This document shows positions 8,692 through 18,245 of a DNA stretch of 64,000 nucleotides, one piece after another. Position 1 is the first letter of the stretch; every line of letters starts with the position of its first letter. The position numbers and the translations under genes were made by a program. The notes below the pieces were generated by a model. The model saw only the letters and a program-made list of their open reading frames with translations, did not search any database and was not told where the DNA came from. Origin of the DNA: Clostridia bacterium (GTDB lineage Bacteria; Bacillota; Clostridia; UMGS1810); the NCBI GenBank assembly GCA_017621495.1, contig JAGATB010000040.1:1-64000 (forward strand), in the 5' to 3' direction.

Positions 8692-9788
8692 TATTCTTCA
8701 TCGCCGGCAGGCTTGCTCATCTTAGCTGCTCTTTCTGCCGCCATACGTTCTTTTTCCTGTTTTTCTTCATTTACCTTAGCCATAATCTTATCATAGATTT
8801 CATCGGTAATTTCAGGATGCTCTTTGAGGAATTCCTTTACCTTGTCACGGCCCTGACCTATGCGGTTGCCATTGTAGGAATACCATGAACCGCCCTTCTG
8901 CAATACATCCATTTGAGCAGCGATATCTATGATACTGCCCTCCTTGGATATACCCTCACCGAACATTATGTCAAACTCTGCCTCTTTAAATGGCGGAGCT
9001 ACCTTATTCTTAACCACCTTGGCACGGGTTCTGTTACCTATGATATTGGTGCCCTCCTTGATAGCCTCAACTCTCCTGATATCAATTCTTACGGAGGAGT
9101 AGAACTTAAGCGCACGTCCTCCGGTAGTAACCTCGGGATTACCGTACATTACACCTACTTTTTCTCTGAGCTGATTTATAAATATAGCAACGGCATTGGA
9201 CTTATTGATTACACTGGTAAGCTTACGAAGTGCCTGAGACATCAATCTGGCATGCAGACCTACATGAGAATCACCCATAATTCCTGCAATCTCAGCCTTG
9301 GGTACCAAAGCTGCTACGGAGTCAACTACGATTACATCTATAGCACCGCTGCGAGCCAGAGCCTCGGCGATTTCAAGTGCCTGCTCACCTGTATCCGGCT
9401 GAGACACTATTAATCTATCTATGTCCACACCCAGCTTTTGAGCATAAATAGGATCAAGGGCATGCTCAGCATCTATGAAAGCCGCTTCGCCTCCCTGCTT
9501 CTGTGCTTCGGCTATTATGTGGAGTGCTACGGTAGTCTTACCGGAAGATTCAGGACCGTAGATTTCAGTAATTCTGCCTCTGGGTACACCGCCTGCACCG
9601 AGGGCTATGTCAAGGCTCAGTGAGCCTGTGGATATAGTCTCTATCTGCTTCACGGGGGCATTGCCAAGTCTCATGATAGAGCCTTCGCCAAAGGTCTTTT
9701 CTATTTGAGAAAGTGCTTCTTCAAGAGCCTTTTCCTTTCCGCCGGCTTCAGCGGCACCTTTTATGGTCATTTTTTCTTTTGCTGCCAT
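8691..9788 (-). CDS. recA: Recombinase RecA
   Basis: This DNA-dependent ATPase drives homologous strand exchange and SOS induction. The 365 residues are full length. Walker A is GPESSGKT at about 78-85, Walker B is [10 protein letters not shown] near 150, and the MAW and L2 regions are intact. The acidic/charged C-terminal tail ends in AGDEE. I see no LexA-type operator in the 23-base gap to pncC, so recA appears to be read from an upstream promoter in this operon. Confidence 0.98.
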   Translation of the reverse strand: MAAKEKMTIKGAAEAGGKEKALEEALSQIEKTFGEGSIMRLGNAPVKQIETISTGSLSLDIALGAGGVPRGRITEIYGPESSGKTTVALHIIAEAQKQGGEAAFIDAEHALDPIYAQKLGVDIDRLIVSQPDTGEQALEIAEALARSGAIDVIVVDSVAALVPKAEIAGIMGDSHVGLHARLMSQALRKLTSVINKSNAVAIFINQLREKVGVMYGNPEVTTGGRALKFYSSVRIDIRRVEAIKEGTNIIGNRTRAKVVKNKVAPPFKEAEFDIMFGEGISKEGSIIDIAAQMDVLQKGGSWYSYNGNRIGQGRDKVKEFLKEHPEITDEIYDKIMAKVNEEKQEKERMAAERAAKMSKPAGDEE

Positions 9789-9811
9789 TTATATCACCTC
9801 TTATAAATAAT

Positions 9812-10291
9812 TCATATATTTTCCATTACAAGCTCTATAGCACGGCACACCGTACTCATACGAACTTCGTCACGATTACCTTCAAATATATTTTTATATG
9901 CCTTAGGGGGAGTACCCTTCAGGGCGATACCTATATATACCAATCCTACGGGTTTCTCCGCTGTGCCTCCGCCCGGACCCGCAATACCTGTCACCGACAC
10001 TGCTATGTCCGCTCCGGACATTTCCAGTGCTCCATGCGCCATTTGACACGCAGTCTCATAGCTTACCGCACCTACAGCCTCCAATGTGCTGTGACTTACT
10101 CCCAGAAGCTTTTCCTTGGCTTCATTGGCATAAGTGACTACTCCGAAGCCGTAACACTCGCTCATACCCGGCACTGCTGTAAGAGCCCCTCCGATAAGAC
10201 CGCCGGTACAGCTTTCGGCAGTGGCTATCTTTAAGGATTTGCTTTTTAAGAGCTCATAGAGCTTTTTAGCTAAAATATACTCTTGTTTCAT
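9812..10291 (-). CDS. pncC: Nicotinamide-nucleotide amidohydrolase (CinA C-terminal domain type)
   Basis: PncC deamidates nicotinamide mononucleotide in NAD recycling. The 159 residues correspond to the stand-alone CinA C-terminal domain: ATAESCTGG at the N-terminus holds the active-site Ser and Cys, and GIAGPGGGT is the second signature. The start chosen is the ATG at 10291, six bases after GAGGG. A longer in-frame start at 10318 overlaps thiI and lacks a ribosome-binding site. CinA/PncC next to recA is a common bacterial arrangement. The CinA N-terminal molybdopterin-like domain is absent. Confidence 0.88.
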   Translation of the reverse strand: MKQEYILAKKLYELLKSKSLKIATAESCTGGLIGGALTAVPGMSECYGFGVVTYANEAKEKLLGVSHSTLEAVGAVSYETACQMAHGALEMSGADIAVSVTGIAGPGGGTAEKPVGLVYIGIALKGTPPKAYKNIFEGNRDEVRMSTVCRAIELVMENI

Positions 10292-10304
10292 TATATCCCT
10301 CATA

Positions 10305-11471
10305 TTAATATTCTTCAATAACCGTGCCTTCTACCGCCTCATTGATAAGCTTCTCCACATCAAGCAGATTTTGAGAAGCGATTATCTTCTCCACCTTCGG
10401 TTTGGTGGTGGGGTGCTTGGGTGTGAATACGGTACAGCAATCCTCATAGGGCAGGATAGATGTTTCAAATGTATCTATCTTACGGGAAATCTCCACGATT
10501 TCCTCCTTATCCATGCCTATCAAGGGTCTGAACACCGGCATAGTCACTGCATCGTCGGTTACAGCAAGGGCACTCATGGTCTGGCTTGCTACCTGACCTA
10601 TGCTTTCTCCTGTTACCAGAGCCTGACAGCCTCTTTTTTCTGCAATGCGCTGGGCTATCTGCATCATAAACCTGCGCATTACCAGTGTGAGGTGCTCCTC
10701 GGGGCATTTGTCCCTTATCTCAAGCTGTATATCGGTGAAAGGTACCACATGTACCTTAAGTCCGCCCATGTAATTGCCTATTATACCTGCAAGCTTCATT
10801 ACCTTATCCTTGGCACGTTCACTTGTATAAGGATAGCTGAAAAAGTGAATAGCCTCCAGCTGTACACCTCTCTTGCCTATCATATAACCTGCCACAGGGC
10901 TGTCTATACCACCGGATAACAGAAGCATTGCCTTGCCGTTGGTACCGCTGGGCATACCGCCTGTACCCTTCTCTCTGCCGGTGTGTACATAAGCATACCC
11001 CTCACGCATCTCTACATGGAGGATTACATCCGGATTTTTTACATCAACCTTGAGGTTATGATATGCGGCAAGCATCCTGCCGCCAACCTCCGCACAAATC
11101 TCGGGAGATTTCAAGGGGAATTTCTTATCTGCTCTCTTAGCCTCCACTTTGAAGGTCTTAACACCACACAAAAGCTCTCCGAAGCTTTCTTTAATTTCTG
11201 CACACACAGCATCAATGGACTTCTCTGTCCTGTAGGCTATCACGATTGAAACTATACCGAATACCTTTTTGAGCTTGTCTGCGATAGTATCTGTCTGCTC
11301 ATCATTCTCCATAGGCTCTATATATATAGTAGCCTGTGCCTTGGTAATCTTCACCTCGCCGGCATCGGCTATAGCCTTGCGGATATTCTTTATAAGAGCA
11401 TCCTCGAACACAGGACGATTGTAACCTTTTAATATTATTTCGCCATATCTGACGAGTACCATTCTTTTCAA
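10305..11471 (-). CDS. thiI: tRNA 4-thiouridine synthase ThiI
   Basis: ThiI adenylates and thiolates U8 of tRNA, taking sulfur from a cysteine desulfurase. The 388 residues comprise a ferredoxin-like N-domain, a THUMP domain (about 60-165) and a PP-loop pyrophosphatase domain with LLLSGGIDSPVAG near residue 183. The C-terminal rhodanese domain of the enterobacterial enzyme is missing, as in Bacillus. The start is TTG with AGGGAT six bases upstream. It lies nine bases after the nifS-type desulfurase, its likely sulfur donor. Confidence 0.95.
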   Translation of the reverse strand: MKRMVLVRYGEIILKGYNRPVFEDALIKNIRKAIADAGEVKITKAQATIYIEPMENDEQTDTIADKLKKVFGIVSIVIAYRTEKSIDAVCAEIKESFGELLCGVKTFKVEAKRADKKFPLKSPEICAEVGGRMLAAYHNLKVDVKNPDVILHVEMREGYAYVHTGREKGTGGMPSGTNGKAMLLLSGGIDSPVAGYMIGKRGVQLEAIHFFSYPYTSERAKDKVMKLAGIIGNYMGGLKVHVVPFTDIQLEIRDKCPEEHLTLVMRRFMMQIAQRIAEKRGCQALVTGESIGQVASQTMSALAVTDDAVTMPVFRPLIGMDKEEIVEISRKIDTFETSILPYEDCCTVFTPKHPTTKPKVEKIIASQNLLDVEKLINEAVEGTVIEEY

Positions 11472-11480
11472 TTTATATCC

Positions 11481-12620
11481 CTACCTCATAATTTTTCTTA
11501 ACAGCGGAACCTCTTTTTGCAGTACCTGCACTGTATAACAGACATCCTCCATGGTGTTGAATTCGCTTAAGCTGAAGCGTACGGCGGCGTCTGTCACATT
11601 GTCCTTTATACCCATGGAGCTTAGCACATAGCTTAGCTTTTTCTTTGAATTGCATGCCGAGCCTGTGGATACATATATACCCTTACTCTCCAGTATGTGG
11701 AGAAGAACCTCGGATTTAAGTCCGGGGAAGGATACATTAAGTATGGCATATATGCTGTCTCGTGGGGAATTTACTACCACATTATCTATACCCGATACCA
11801 GCTTGGTACACAGAGCTTCTTTAAGCTCAGCCACATGTGCGGCTGTATCATGCATACGGGCAAATTTAATCTCCGCAGCTTTGGCAAATCCGCATATAGC
11901 GGCTAAATTTTCGGTACCGGAGCGCAGTCCGCTCTCCTGCTTACCTCCATATATTATGGGAGCAAGCCTTAGACCTTTTTTCACATAAAGTGCACCCACC
12001 CCGTTGGGTCCGTGTATCTTATGTGAAGATATGCTTATCATATCCGCATTCAAACGTTTGGGATTTACGTCTATCTTACCGTAAGACTGTACTGCATCCA
12101 CATGGAGCACGCAGCTTTTATGGTCTATAGCTGCGCCTATTTTTTCCACCGGCATTAGGGCACCGGTCTCATTGTTCACATGCATTACACTCACGAGTAT
12201 AGTTTTGTCATCTATGTGAGATATGATATCCTCCGCACTTACCATGCCGTTTGAATCCACATCGGCATAATACACCTCAAAGCCCTGTGTTTCCAGAAAC
12301 TTAAATGCCTCCAGCACTGCCATATGCTCGGTCTTTTGAGTTATGAGCTTGTTGCCGTTTCGCTTGTTTGCCATGGCATAGCCTATGATAGCCAGGTTGT
12401 CACTCTCTGTACCGCCGCTCGTAAATGTAAGCTCATGAGCACTGCAGCCCAGAGTACGTGCTATGGTGTCTCTGGCAGCATTAAGATAATCCTCCGCCTT
12501 CTTACCCATAGAATGCAGTGACGACGGATTACCATATACATTATTTAAAATATCGGTCATTACCTCCACTACCTCTGCATAGGGCTTGGTAGTGGCACTG
12601 TTGTCTATATAAACTTCCAT
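11481..12620 (-). CDS. Cysteine desulfurase, NifS/NifZ type paired with ThiI
   Basis: This PLP enzyme releases persulfide sulfur from cysteine, here probably for tRNA thiolation by the adjacent ThiI. The 379-residue form starts at the ATG at 12620 six bases after GGAG; an upstream in-frame start would add 19 residues before the conserved opening IDNSATTKP. The PLP lysine is in SSHKIHGPNG near residue 200, and the catalytic cysteine loop is STGSACNSKKK near 320. It is the first gene after a good promoter at 12649-12677 and heads the run nifS-thiI-pncC-recA. Confidence 0.93.
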   Translation of the reverse strand: MEVYIDNSATTKPYAEVVEVMTDILNNVYGNPSSLHSMGKKAEDYLNAARDTIARTLGCSAHELTFTSGGTESDNLAIIGYAMANKRNGNKLITQKTEHMAVLEAFKFLETQGFEVYYADVDSNGMVSAEDIISHIDDKTILVSVMHVNNETGALMPVEKIGAAIDHKSCVLHVDAVQSYGKIDVNPKRLNADMISISSHKIHGPNGVGALYVKKGLRLAPIIYGGKQESGLRSGTENLAAICGFAKAAEIKFARMHDTAAHVAELKEALCTKLVSGIDNVVVNSPRDSIYAILNVSFPGLKSEVLLHILESKGIYVSTGSACNSKKKLSYVLSSMGIKDNVTDAAVRFSLSEFNTMEDVCYTVQVLQKEVPLLRKIMR

Positions 12621-12648
12621 ATTATTCTCCAAAAAATCATATATAATT

Positions 12649-12677
12649 ATTGTACTATAAAATGTATTTTTTTTCAA
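12649..12677 (-). promoter_or_regulatory. Promoter of the nifS-thiI-pncC-recA run
   Basis: On the minus strand, TTGAAA (12672-12677) and TACAAT (12649-12654) are spaced by 17 bases. The surrounding region is very AT-rich. It is the best promoter I can see for this long run. Confidence 0.65.
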
Positions 12678-12722
12678 GTAATAAATGTATTATTTTTTAC
12701 TTTTTAAATTAACAGCGAAACT

Positions 12723-13208
12723 TCACTTCATCACCTTAACCATAAGCTGAGCACAAAGTCCTGTAAATGTACCCGTAATGCAGGAGAGTGAGCACAAGAC
12801 AAGTCCGTAATACACAAGCGAACCGGTTCTGTACATAAGGCACGCGCAAGCAATCTGACCTATATTGTGGCAGATGGCTCCTATCACGCCCAGTGCCCAT
12901 ATGGTATTACCGGCAAAAAACCTCTTAAGGCACACAGTGGCTGTATAGCACATAAGCCCTCCTGCAAGGCTGTATATCATAGATATAAGCTGCCCTGTAA
13001 AGATATTTCCCAGTATTATTCTTACTATTAATATCCAAAATGCATCCTTAGCCCCCAGTATGTATACCGCAGAGAGTGTAATCACATTGGCAAGACCCAA
13101 TTTAACTCCGGGAACGGCAACAAACGGTGGAATACAAGACTCCACCGCAAATATTATAAGTGCCATGCACGCAAACAGCGCACACCTTGTAATACGTACT
13201 GTATCCAT
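12723..13208 (-). CDS. Gx transporter family membrane protein (heptaprenyl diphosphate synthase component I-like)
   Basis: This 161-residue integral membrane protein has about five hydrophobic helices and the PGVKLGLANVITL segment typical of the family once called heptaprenyl diphosphate synthase component I. The name is historical and a transport role is inferred by others; the substrate is unknown. It follows a NusG-II protein by ten bases. That pairing recurs in Firmicutes, often beside redox or flavin-related genes, but here it follows dusB and nrdR. Confidence 0.8.
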   Translation of the reverse strand: MDTVRITRCALFACMALIIFAVESCIPPFVAVPGVKLGLANVITLSAVYILGAKDAFWILIVRIILGNIFTGQLISMIYSLAGGLMCYTATVCLKRFFAGNTIWALGVIGAICHNIGQIACACLMYRTGSLVYYGLVLCSLSCITGTFTGLCAQLMVKVMK

Positions 13209-13218
13209 ATATGTACCT

Positions 13219-13599
13219 CTACCGGGTCACGGCATCCACATTGCCGTAATCATTACCCTCAAACTCTATTATTATCTTATTGGGCAGGCATATGATACTC
13301 TCTCCCGCCTTTGATATGCTTCCCTGTTTTACACAAAGCTTATCCGGACAATCAGCAGACAGCATCCTCACTCCCGATGCATCCGCTTCAATCTGATTGG
13401 TGCCCATATCAATGGTATATGGCTCTGAGATTTCACTTAAGTTTATCTCCCGTACGAGCTCTCCGTCTTGATATATACGCACCACCTCAGCCGGACTTCG
13501 GCTTATACTTATGATATACGCCGAGCTCATCAGCAACAGCGCCGCAGCTATGACACAGGGTATCAATACTTTATTAGTAATCGGATTTTTATTATTCAA
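13219..13599 (-). CDS. NusG domain II-containing membrane-anchored protein
   Basis: The protein has 126 residues: a single N-terminal transmembrane helix (about 12-30) and an extracytoplasmic beta-rich domain of the NusG-II type. The signature CPDKLCVKQG followed by CLPNKIIIEF is clear, with three cysteines that could bind a metal or form a disulfide. It overlaps dusB by eight bases and precedes the Gx transporter, so the three are cotranscribed. Function is unknown; the conserved pairing with the transporter suggests a joint role at the membrane. Confidence 0.82.
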   Translation of the reverse strand: MNNKNPITNKVLIPCVIAAALLLMSSAYIISISRSPAEVVRIYQDGELVREINLSEISEPYTIDMGTNQIEADASGVRMLSADCPDKLCVKQGSISKAGESIICLPNKIIIEFEGNDYGNVDAVTR

Positions 13600-14566
13600 C
13601 TGAATTCACCAGCATTTCAGTGTATTTATCCAGCTCGGACATGAGCACATCATATGAACCTATGGTACACACCTTACTGCGCATGGCAGCGGAGTCTTTC
13701 AGGTTCTTGATATACCAGGCAATGTGCTTTCGTGCCTCACGCACTCCTATATACTCACCCTTAAGCTCTACCAGCATATCTATATGCTCCTTGAGCACGG
13801 ACATCTTATCAGACACCGATGGTTTCTCCGGCAAGGTACCGTCTTTAAGGTACTGCAGTGTCTCTGCAAATATGAAGGGATTGCCCCTTGCACTCCTGCC
13901 TATCATCACGGCATCACAGCCTGTGAGATTTATCATATCTGCCGCATCCCGGGCACAGTTGATGTCACCGTTGCCTATTACAGGTATAGACACAGCCTCC
14001 TTAACACGCTTGATAATGCTCCAATCGGCACACCCACTGTAATACATAGTCCTGGTACGAGGGTGTACGCATATAGCATCCGCACCGCTTTGCTCTATAA
14101 TACGGGCTATTTCCTCTACATTGCAGACCTCATCAAACCCACTGCGGATTTTGCATGTTACGGGTACGGATACGACTTGTTTGACCTTACTCACTATTTC
14201 TCCTATAAGCTCCGGGCTTTTCAAAAGTGAGCTGCCGTCGCCGTTGTTGGCTACCTTGGGAGCAGGGCAACCCATATTGATATCCAGTATTTTGGCACCG
14301 GTAGACAGTGCTTTGTATGCGTTATCTGCCATTATATCCGGCTCATGACCAAATATCTGCACGGCAAGCGGCTCCTCCTCATTGGAGGTACGCAGCAGCT
14401 CCATGGTCTTGCGGTCGTTAAAATGCATGGCCTTGGAGCTCACCATCTCCGAATACACCAGACCTGCTCCGAAACGCTTGCACATAACACGAAATGGCAG
14501 GTCTGTAACCCCTGCCATAGGTGCGAGAAAAACGCCGTTTTGTAATATAACGTTTCCTATTTTCAT
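13592..14566 (-). CDS. dusB: tRNA-dihydrouridine synthase
   Basis: This FMN-dependent reductase of uridines in the tRNA D-loop is a 324-residue TIM barrel. It shows APMAGVTDLPFR at the N-terminus, the catalytic-cysteine motif MGCPAPKVANNGDGSSL near residue 100, and GNGDINCARDA plus GRSARGNPFIF in the FMN phosphate-binding region. It starts one base after the nrdR stop. The bacterial DusB subfamily is the best fit. Confidence 0.94.
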   Translation of the reverse strand: MKIGNVILQNGVFLAPMAGVTDLPFRVMCKRFGAGLVYSEMVSSKAMHFNDRKTMELLRTSNEEEPLAVQIFGHEPDIMADNAYKALSTGAKILDINMGCPAPKVANNGDGSSLLKSPELIGEIVSKVKQVVSVPVTCKIRSGFDEVCNVEEIARIIEQSGADAICVHPRTRTMYYSGCADWSIIKRVKEAVSIPVIGNGDINCARDAADMINLTGCDAVMIGRSARGNPFIFAETLQYLKDGTLPEKPSVSDKMSVLKEHIDMLVELKGEYIGVREARKHIAWYIKNLKDSAAMRSKVCTIGSYDVLMSELDKYTEMLVNSVE

Positions 14567-14567
14567 T

Positions 14568-15032
14568 TTAATCCCTTTCCCTGTGATGAAGCATACTGTT
14601 GAGTTCGTCCAGGAATGTATTCACATCTTTGAACTCTCTGTATACAGAAGCAAATCTCACATAGGCTATGTCATTCATCGCCTTGAGCTTGTCCATAACC
14701 AGCTCTCCGATTTCGGTAGATGATACTTCTCTGTCCAGCTTATTATTCAGAGCTGTCTCTATCTCGATGACTGCCTTTTCTATCTCCGTAAAGCTTACGG
14801 GGGTTTTTTCGCAGGCTCTGAGTATACCGTTCATCATCTTCTGGCGGTTGTATACCTGCCTCTTGCCGTCCTTTTTGATGACAACCAAAGGTACGGACTC
14901 TACCTGCTCATAAGTGGTAAAGCGTCTCTCACACTTCAGGCACTCTCTCCTGCGTCTGATAGAGCTTCCGTCGTCTACGGGTCTTGTGTCTATAACCTTA
15001 CTTTCCAGATATTCGCAATACGGACATTTCAT
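14568..15032 (-). CDS. nrdR: Transcriptional repressor NrdR
   Basis: NrdR represses ribonucleotide reductase genes in response to dATP/ATP. The 154-residue protein starts at the ATG at 15032, preceded by AAAGGAA; a longer frame without a ribosome-binding site was rejected. The zinc ribbon is CPYC near residue 3 and CLKC near 31, with the RRRREC segment between. The ATP-cone domain follows ([16 protein letters not shown] onward). No NrdR box is seen in this window. Confidence 0.95.
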   Translation of the reverse strand: MKCPYCEYLESKVIDTRPVDDGSSIRRRRECLKCERRFTTYEQVESVPLVVIKKDGKRQVYNRQKMMNGILRACEKTPVSFTEIEKAVIEIETALNNKLDREVSSTEIGELVMDKLKAMNDIAYVRFASVYREFKDVNTFLDELNSMLHHRERD

Positions 15033-15115
15033 ATGATTTGATTCCTTTCGTATATTAAAATGAGCTGTCGCATTAAATATATTCGAACTAAACATTAATC
15101 CGTGAACGATTATAC

Positions 15116-15144
15116 ATTATACCGCCCTGCATTTAACACGACAA
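15116..15144 (-). promoter_or_regulatory. Promoter of nrdR-dusB
   Basis: Minus-strand TTGTCG (15139-15144) and TATAAT (15116-15121) have a 17-base spacer. The site lies between the ftsZ stop and nrdR, which separates the nrdR operon from the dcw cluster. Confidence 0.65.
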
Positions 15145-15155
15145 CTCCATATTTA

Positions 15156-16250
15156 TCAGTCTATTGGTCTGTTTAAGAATGTGGGGATTACCACATCATC
15201 TACATCAAACTTTGAGCTTGAGCCCATAGCACCGAAGAGTGCAGAAGCTCCTGTACCCTCCTCAGCGGAATCCTCAGCCTTGGATGATGAGCCTTCAAAT
15301 CCTGTAGCAACTACAGTGATTACGATTTCCTCACCTAATGTAGCATCTACAGATGTACCGAAGATGATTTCAGCATCATCGGAAACAAGCTGATGTACAA
15401 GCTCGGATGCCTGCTCGATTTCCATAAGACCCAAATCAGAACCGCCTGCAATGTTGAGCACTACCTTGGTAGCTCCGTCGATTGTAGTCTCCAGGAGAGG
15501 ACTGTTGATTGCCATCTTAACTGCTTCTTCGGCTCTGTTTTCACCGGAAGCACGGCCTATACCCATATGGCACACGCCTGTATTTCTCATTACAGACTGG
15601 ATATCTGCAAAGTCCAGGTTGATATATCCCGGTGATGTGATAAGGTCTGATATACCCTTAACACCCTGGCTCAATACGTCATCTGCCATCTTGAAGGCTT
15701 CCTGCATGGTTGTCTTCTTGTCACAGATTTCCAGAAGCTTGTCGTTGGGGATTACCACAAGTGCATCAACATTATCCTTGAGGCCGTCCACACCGCTTTC
15801 AGCCTGCTGCATTCTCTTTTTACCTTCAAATCTGAAAGGCTTGGTAACCACACCTACGGTGAGTATGCCCATTTCCTTAGCTATAGATGCCACAACGGGT
15901 GCCGCACCTGTACCTGTACCGCCGCCCATACCTGCGGTTACAAACACCATGTTTGCATCCTGTATAGACTGCTTGATTTCCTCACGGCTTTCCTCAGCTG
16001 CTTTCTGACCGATTTCGGGCTTAGCACCTGCACCGAGACCCTTGGTGAGCTTCTCGCCTATCTGAATCTTCATACCTGCCTTAGAACCGTTGCTGCCGAA
16101 AAGCACCTGCTTGTCTGTATTGACAGCTATAAACTCTACACCTGCAAGACCGTCTTCTATCATACGGTTCACGGCATTGTTACCGCCGCCGCCTACACCG
16201 ATGACCTTCATATTGGCTCCTACTACCTCATTGGCGTTTTCAAATTTCAT
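15156..16250 (-). CDS. ftsZ: Cell division protein FtsZ
   Basis: This tubulin-like GTPase forms the cytokinetic Z-ring. In its 364 residues the glycine-rich tubulin signature GMGGGTGTG lies at 108-116, the T7 loop follows in the C-domain, and the conserved C-terminal peptide is present as [11 protein letters not shown]. Its linker is short. AAGGAGG precedes the ATG. It is the last gene of the dcw cluster but has its own probable promoter in the 162-base AT-rich gap. Confidence 0.98.
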   Translation of the reverse strand: MKFENANEVVGANMKVIGVGGGGNNAVNRMIEDGLAGVEFIAVNTDKQVLFGSNGSKAGMKIQIGEKLTKGLGAGAKPEIGQKAAEESREEIKQSIQDANMVFVTAGMGGGTGTGAAPVVASIAKEMGILTVGVVTKPFRFEGKKRMQQAESGVDGLKDNVDALVVIPNDKLLEICDKKTTMQEAFKMADDVLSQGVKGISDLITSPGYINLDFADIQSVMRNTGVCHMGIGRASGENRAEEAVKMAINSPLLETTIDGATKVVLNIAGGSDLGLMEIEQASELVHQLVSDDAEIIFGTSVDATLGEEIVITVVATGFEGSSSKAEDSAEEGTGASALFGAMGSSSKFDVDDVVIPTFLNRPID

Positions 16251-16339
16251 TTCAAATCTTCCTCCTTAAGTATTTCCTATCCACTTGCTTATATGTTAAA
16301 ATAGCCTGTAAAAAAGCAAATTTATATTTTACTCATACT

Positions 16340-16348
16340 ATTATATCA
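16340..16348 (-). promoter_or_regulatory. Probable extended -10 promoter of ftsZ
   Basis: TGATATAAT on the minus strand matches an extended -10 (TGnTATAAT). No good -35 is seen 17 bases upstream. The leader to ftsZ would be about 80 bases. The rest of the 162-base gap between sbp and ftsZ is A/T runs. Confidence 0.45.
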
Positions 16349-16412
16349 CACAAATTTTAAAATTTCCATAGGTTTTTGTAAATTTCTTAAAATTTTTTTA
16401 ACATTTTTTTAA

Positions 16413-16751
16413 CTATTTACTTAATTTTCTCAAATAGTACCTTCGTATAAATGAAAAATTGTTAAATATCCTCATTGTAAACACTACAAGTACCGCATAA
16501 TATAAATCAAGGTCAATCTTTTTGCCAAGAAATATCATCACAGCCGCAAGAATTGAATTACCGAATATACCTGTAATAAATACAGCCGGATTGAATTTAT
16601 CGGACAAAAGAGACTTGTACGCACCCATTACAGAATCCACGGCAGCGATGATTATCACCGCAGCATAAGTGCTGAGCGCAGGAGGTATATACAAATCAAA
16701 GGCTATTGCCGCACACACTCCCAAGAGAGCCGCTATTATTATAATTACCAT
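16413..16751 (-). CDS. sbp: Small basic protein (DUF1290 family)
   Basis: The 112-residue membrane protein has three or four hydrophobic helices and a basic C-terminus (RRYYLRKLSK). It matches the Sbp/DUF1290 family found between ftsQ and ftsZ in many Firmicutes. The SVMGAYKSLLSDKF segment is characteristic. Its ATG overlaps the DUF881 stop by one base. A division-associated role is inferred from context; the mechanism is unknown. Confidence 0.88.
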   Translation of the reverse strand: MVIIIIAALLGVCAAIAFDLYIPPALSTYAAVIIIAAVDSVMGAYKSLLSDKFNPAVFITGIFGNSILAAVMIFLGKKIDLDLYYAVLVVFTMRIFNNFSFIRRYYLRKLSK

Positions 16752-17485
16752 TACTTCACCTGCTTTTCTGATTTTTCTGCATGAATGAAATTCACCGCAC
16801 CATTGTATTTATCAAGCTCTATCTCAGATGATTTTGTAACATTTACATTTATTTTGTAGAGCTTTAGGACATCGAGCACACCACCGCGGATGTTGAGAGC
16901 TGATTCCAGCGTATCTGCATCGCCTATGGCTTTTATCACAAAGGGTGATGAACAACGCTTGCTGTTTACTATGATGGTATTGCCCACACAGCGCACAGAG
17001 CTGCCCCCTATAAGTCGCTCTCCGTTTACCGTCACCGCCTCGGCGCCGGCGCTGTAGAGCTCATTTATCACATTCCTCAAATCAGAATCATGCACTATAT
17101 ACGAATCGGCTGTCTGTACCTGTTTTTCGGTCTCGGTGCTGTCTGCAATGGTAACTGTAACTCCGGGACCCTTTACCTTGGTAAAGCCAGCAATAAGCAG
17201 TGCCTTCTCAAGTTCACTCTTAAGTGCACCGGAGCCGCTGTCCTTGGACGCGGCATCCTGTCTGTAAGCATCTATATCAGTAGTAAGCTGCATGTTTTCT
17301 TTCTTTAAATCTATAATCTGCTGATTGGCATTTATAAGCTGATTTTCAAGCTCCTCGGTACGTCTGAGCTGAGTGATGCCTACGCTCTTATTCTTGGTAA
17401 CGCTTTTGTATTGCAAGGTGACGGCAAAGCACAGCACAAAGCATATCAGCGCTACAAAGATATGTACCTTCCTTTTAAATACCAT
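16751..17485 (-). CDS. DUF881 family protein of the division cluster
   Basis: In these 244 residues an N-terminal transmembrane helix (about 8-25) is followed by a coiled coil (about 38-75) and the DUF881 domain (LLIAGFTKVKGPGVTVTI, then NELYSAGAEAVTVNGERL). The topology resembles FtsL/DivIC-like bitopic proteins. DUF881 genes sit beside sbp and ftsQ in many Firmicutes dcw clusters, as here (1 base after ftsQ). Its molecular role is not established. Confidence 0.87.
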   Translation of the reverse strand: MVFKRKVHIFVALICFVLCFAVTLQYKSVTKNKSVGITQLRRTEELENQLINANQQIIDLKKENMQLTTDIDAYRQDAASKDSGSGALKSELEKALLIAGFTKVKGPGVTVTIADSTETEKQVQTADSYIVHDSDLRNVINELYSAGAEAVTVNGERLIGGSSVRCVGNTIIVNSKRCSSPFVIKAIGDADTLESALNIRGGVLDVLKLYKINVNVTKSSEIELDKYNGAVNFIHAEKSEKQVK

Positions 17486-17486
17486 T

Positions 17487-18245
17487 CTAATTTCCTCCTT
17501 CGTAAATCACATTGGCAGGGTCGGAAGCATTTATTTTGCCTGCACGAATTTCTCCAAGTTCACCGAGAACGGCATTCACGCATTTGAGTTTGTAGCTGAG
17601 CTGTGTGTCATCACCGAGTATAATCCTGGTGTCGGTGTTTAACGTGACCGTCATATTGTCCGTATCGGATACGTCGATTTTTTTCAACTTAGACATCAAT
17701 TTGTTCTCTTCCAGTGCGGTCATGAGGCTTTTGAGTAGTTTCTCCTTTGACTCTTTTTTGGGAACCACGGTTTCGCCTTTTTCCACTTTTTTTACCGGGT
17801 AGCCGGATATCACCGGCTTTGATGACTTGAAGTCCTTACCCTTTATAATGCTTGTTACCTTTAAATCACGTGTTACTCCCACGTTGTTGCCTGCAAAAGC
17901 AAGGAATGCTACTTCGTTGGCTTCAGTAATCTCTATTTTAATTCTGGCGAGAAATTTTCTTTTTATCTCCACATTCTCCACATAACCCAGACGATTTATC
18001 TTTTCCTCTGCTTTACGTGAATTTATCCTGAGCATATTGTCTCCCTTTTTAATGCCCGAAGCCGCTATTACTTCATCAGCCGAGAGAACCTCATTTCCTG
18101 TGACAGTTATTTCACTCACGGCAAAGAGAGGTGTAAACAGACATATTACAACTGTAAGTACCACACCTGTAAACCCAAGAAGCAGATTTCTCCTGCGCAG
18201 TCTCTTGGCAACCGCAGATTTTTTTACTGTTTTTTCTTCAGGCAT
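17487..18245 (-). CDS. ftsQ: Cell division protein FtsQ/DivIB
   Basis: This bitopic divisome protein links FtsL/DivIC to septal synthesis. The basic cytoplasmic segment (KRLRRRN) precedes one transmembrane helix (about 28-48), then a POTRA domain (ISEITVTGNEVLSADEVI onward) and the beta domain. I start it at the ATG at 18245 (252 residues). A TTG four codons upstream is also in frame but sits directly against the ribosome-binding site. It overlaps the murA end by eight bases. Confidence 0.9.
   Translation of the reverse strand: MPEEKTVKKSAVAKRLRRRNLLLGFTGVVLTVVICLFTPLFAVSEITVTGNEVLSADEVIAASGIKKGDNMLRINSRKAEEKINRLGYVENVEIKRKFLARIKIEITEANEVAFLAFAGNNVGVTRDLKVTSIIKGKDFKSSKPVISGYPVKKVEKGETVVPKKESKEKLLKSLMTALEENKLMSKLKKIDVSDTDNMTVTLNTDTRIILGDDTQLSYKLKCVNAVLGELGEIRAGKINASDPANVIYEGGN

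Noticed and set aside
9789..9811. LexA operator before recA
   Set aside because: No GAAC-N4-GTTC type palindrome is found in the 23-base gap or in the region before nifS.
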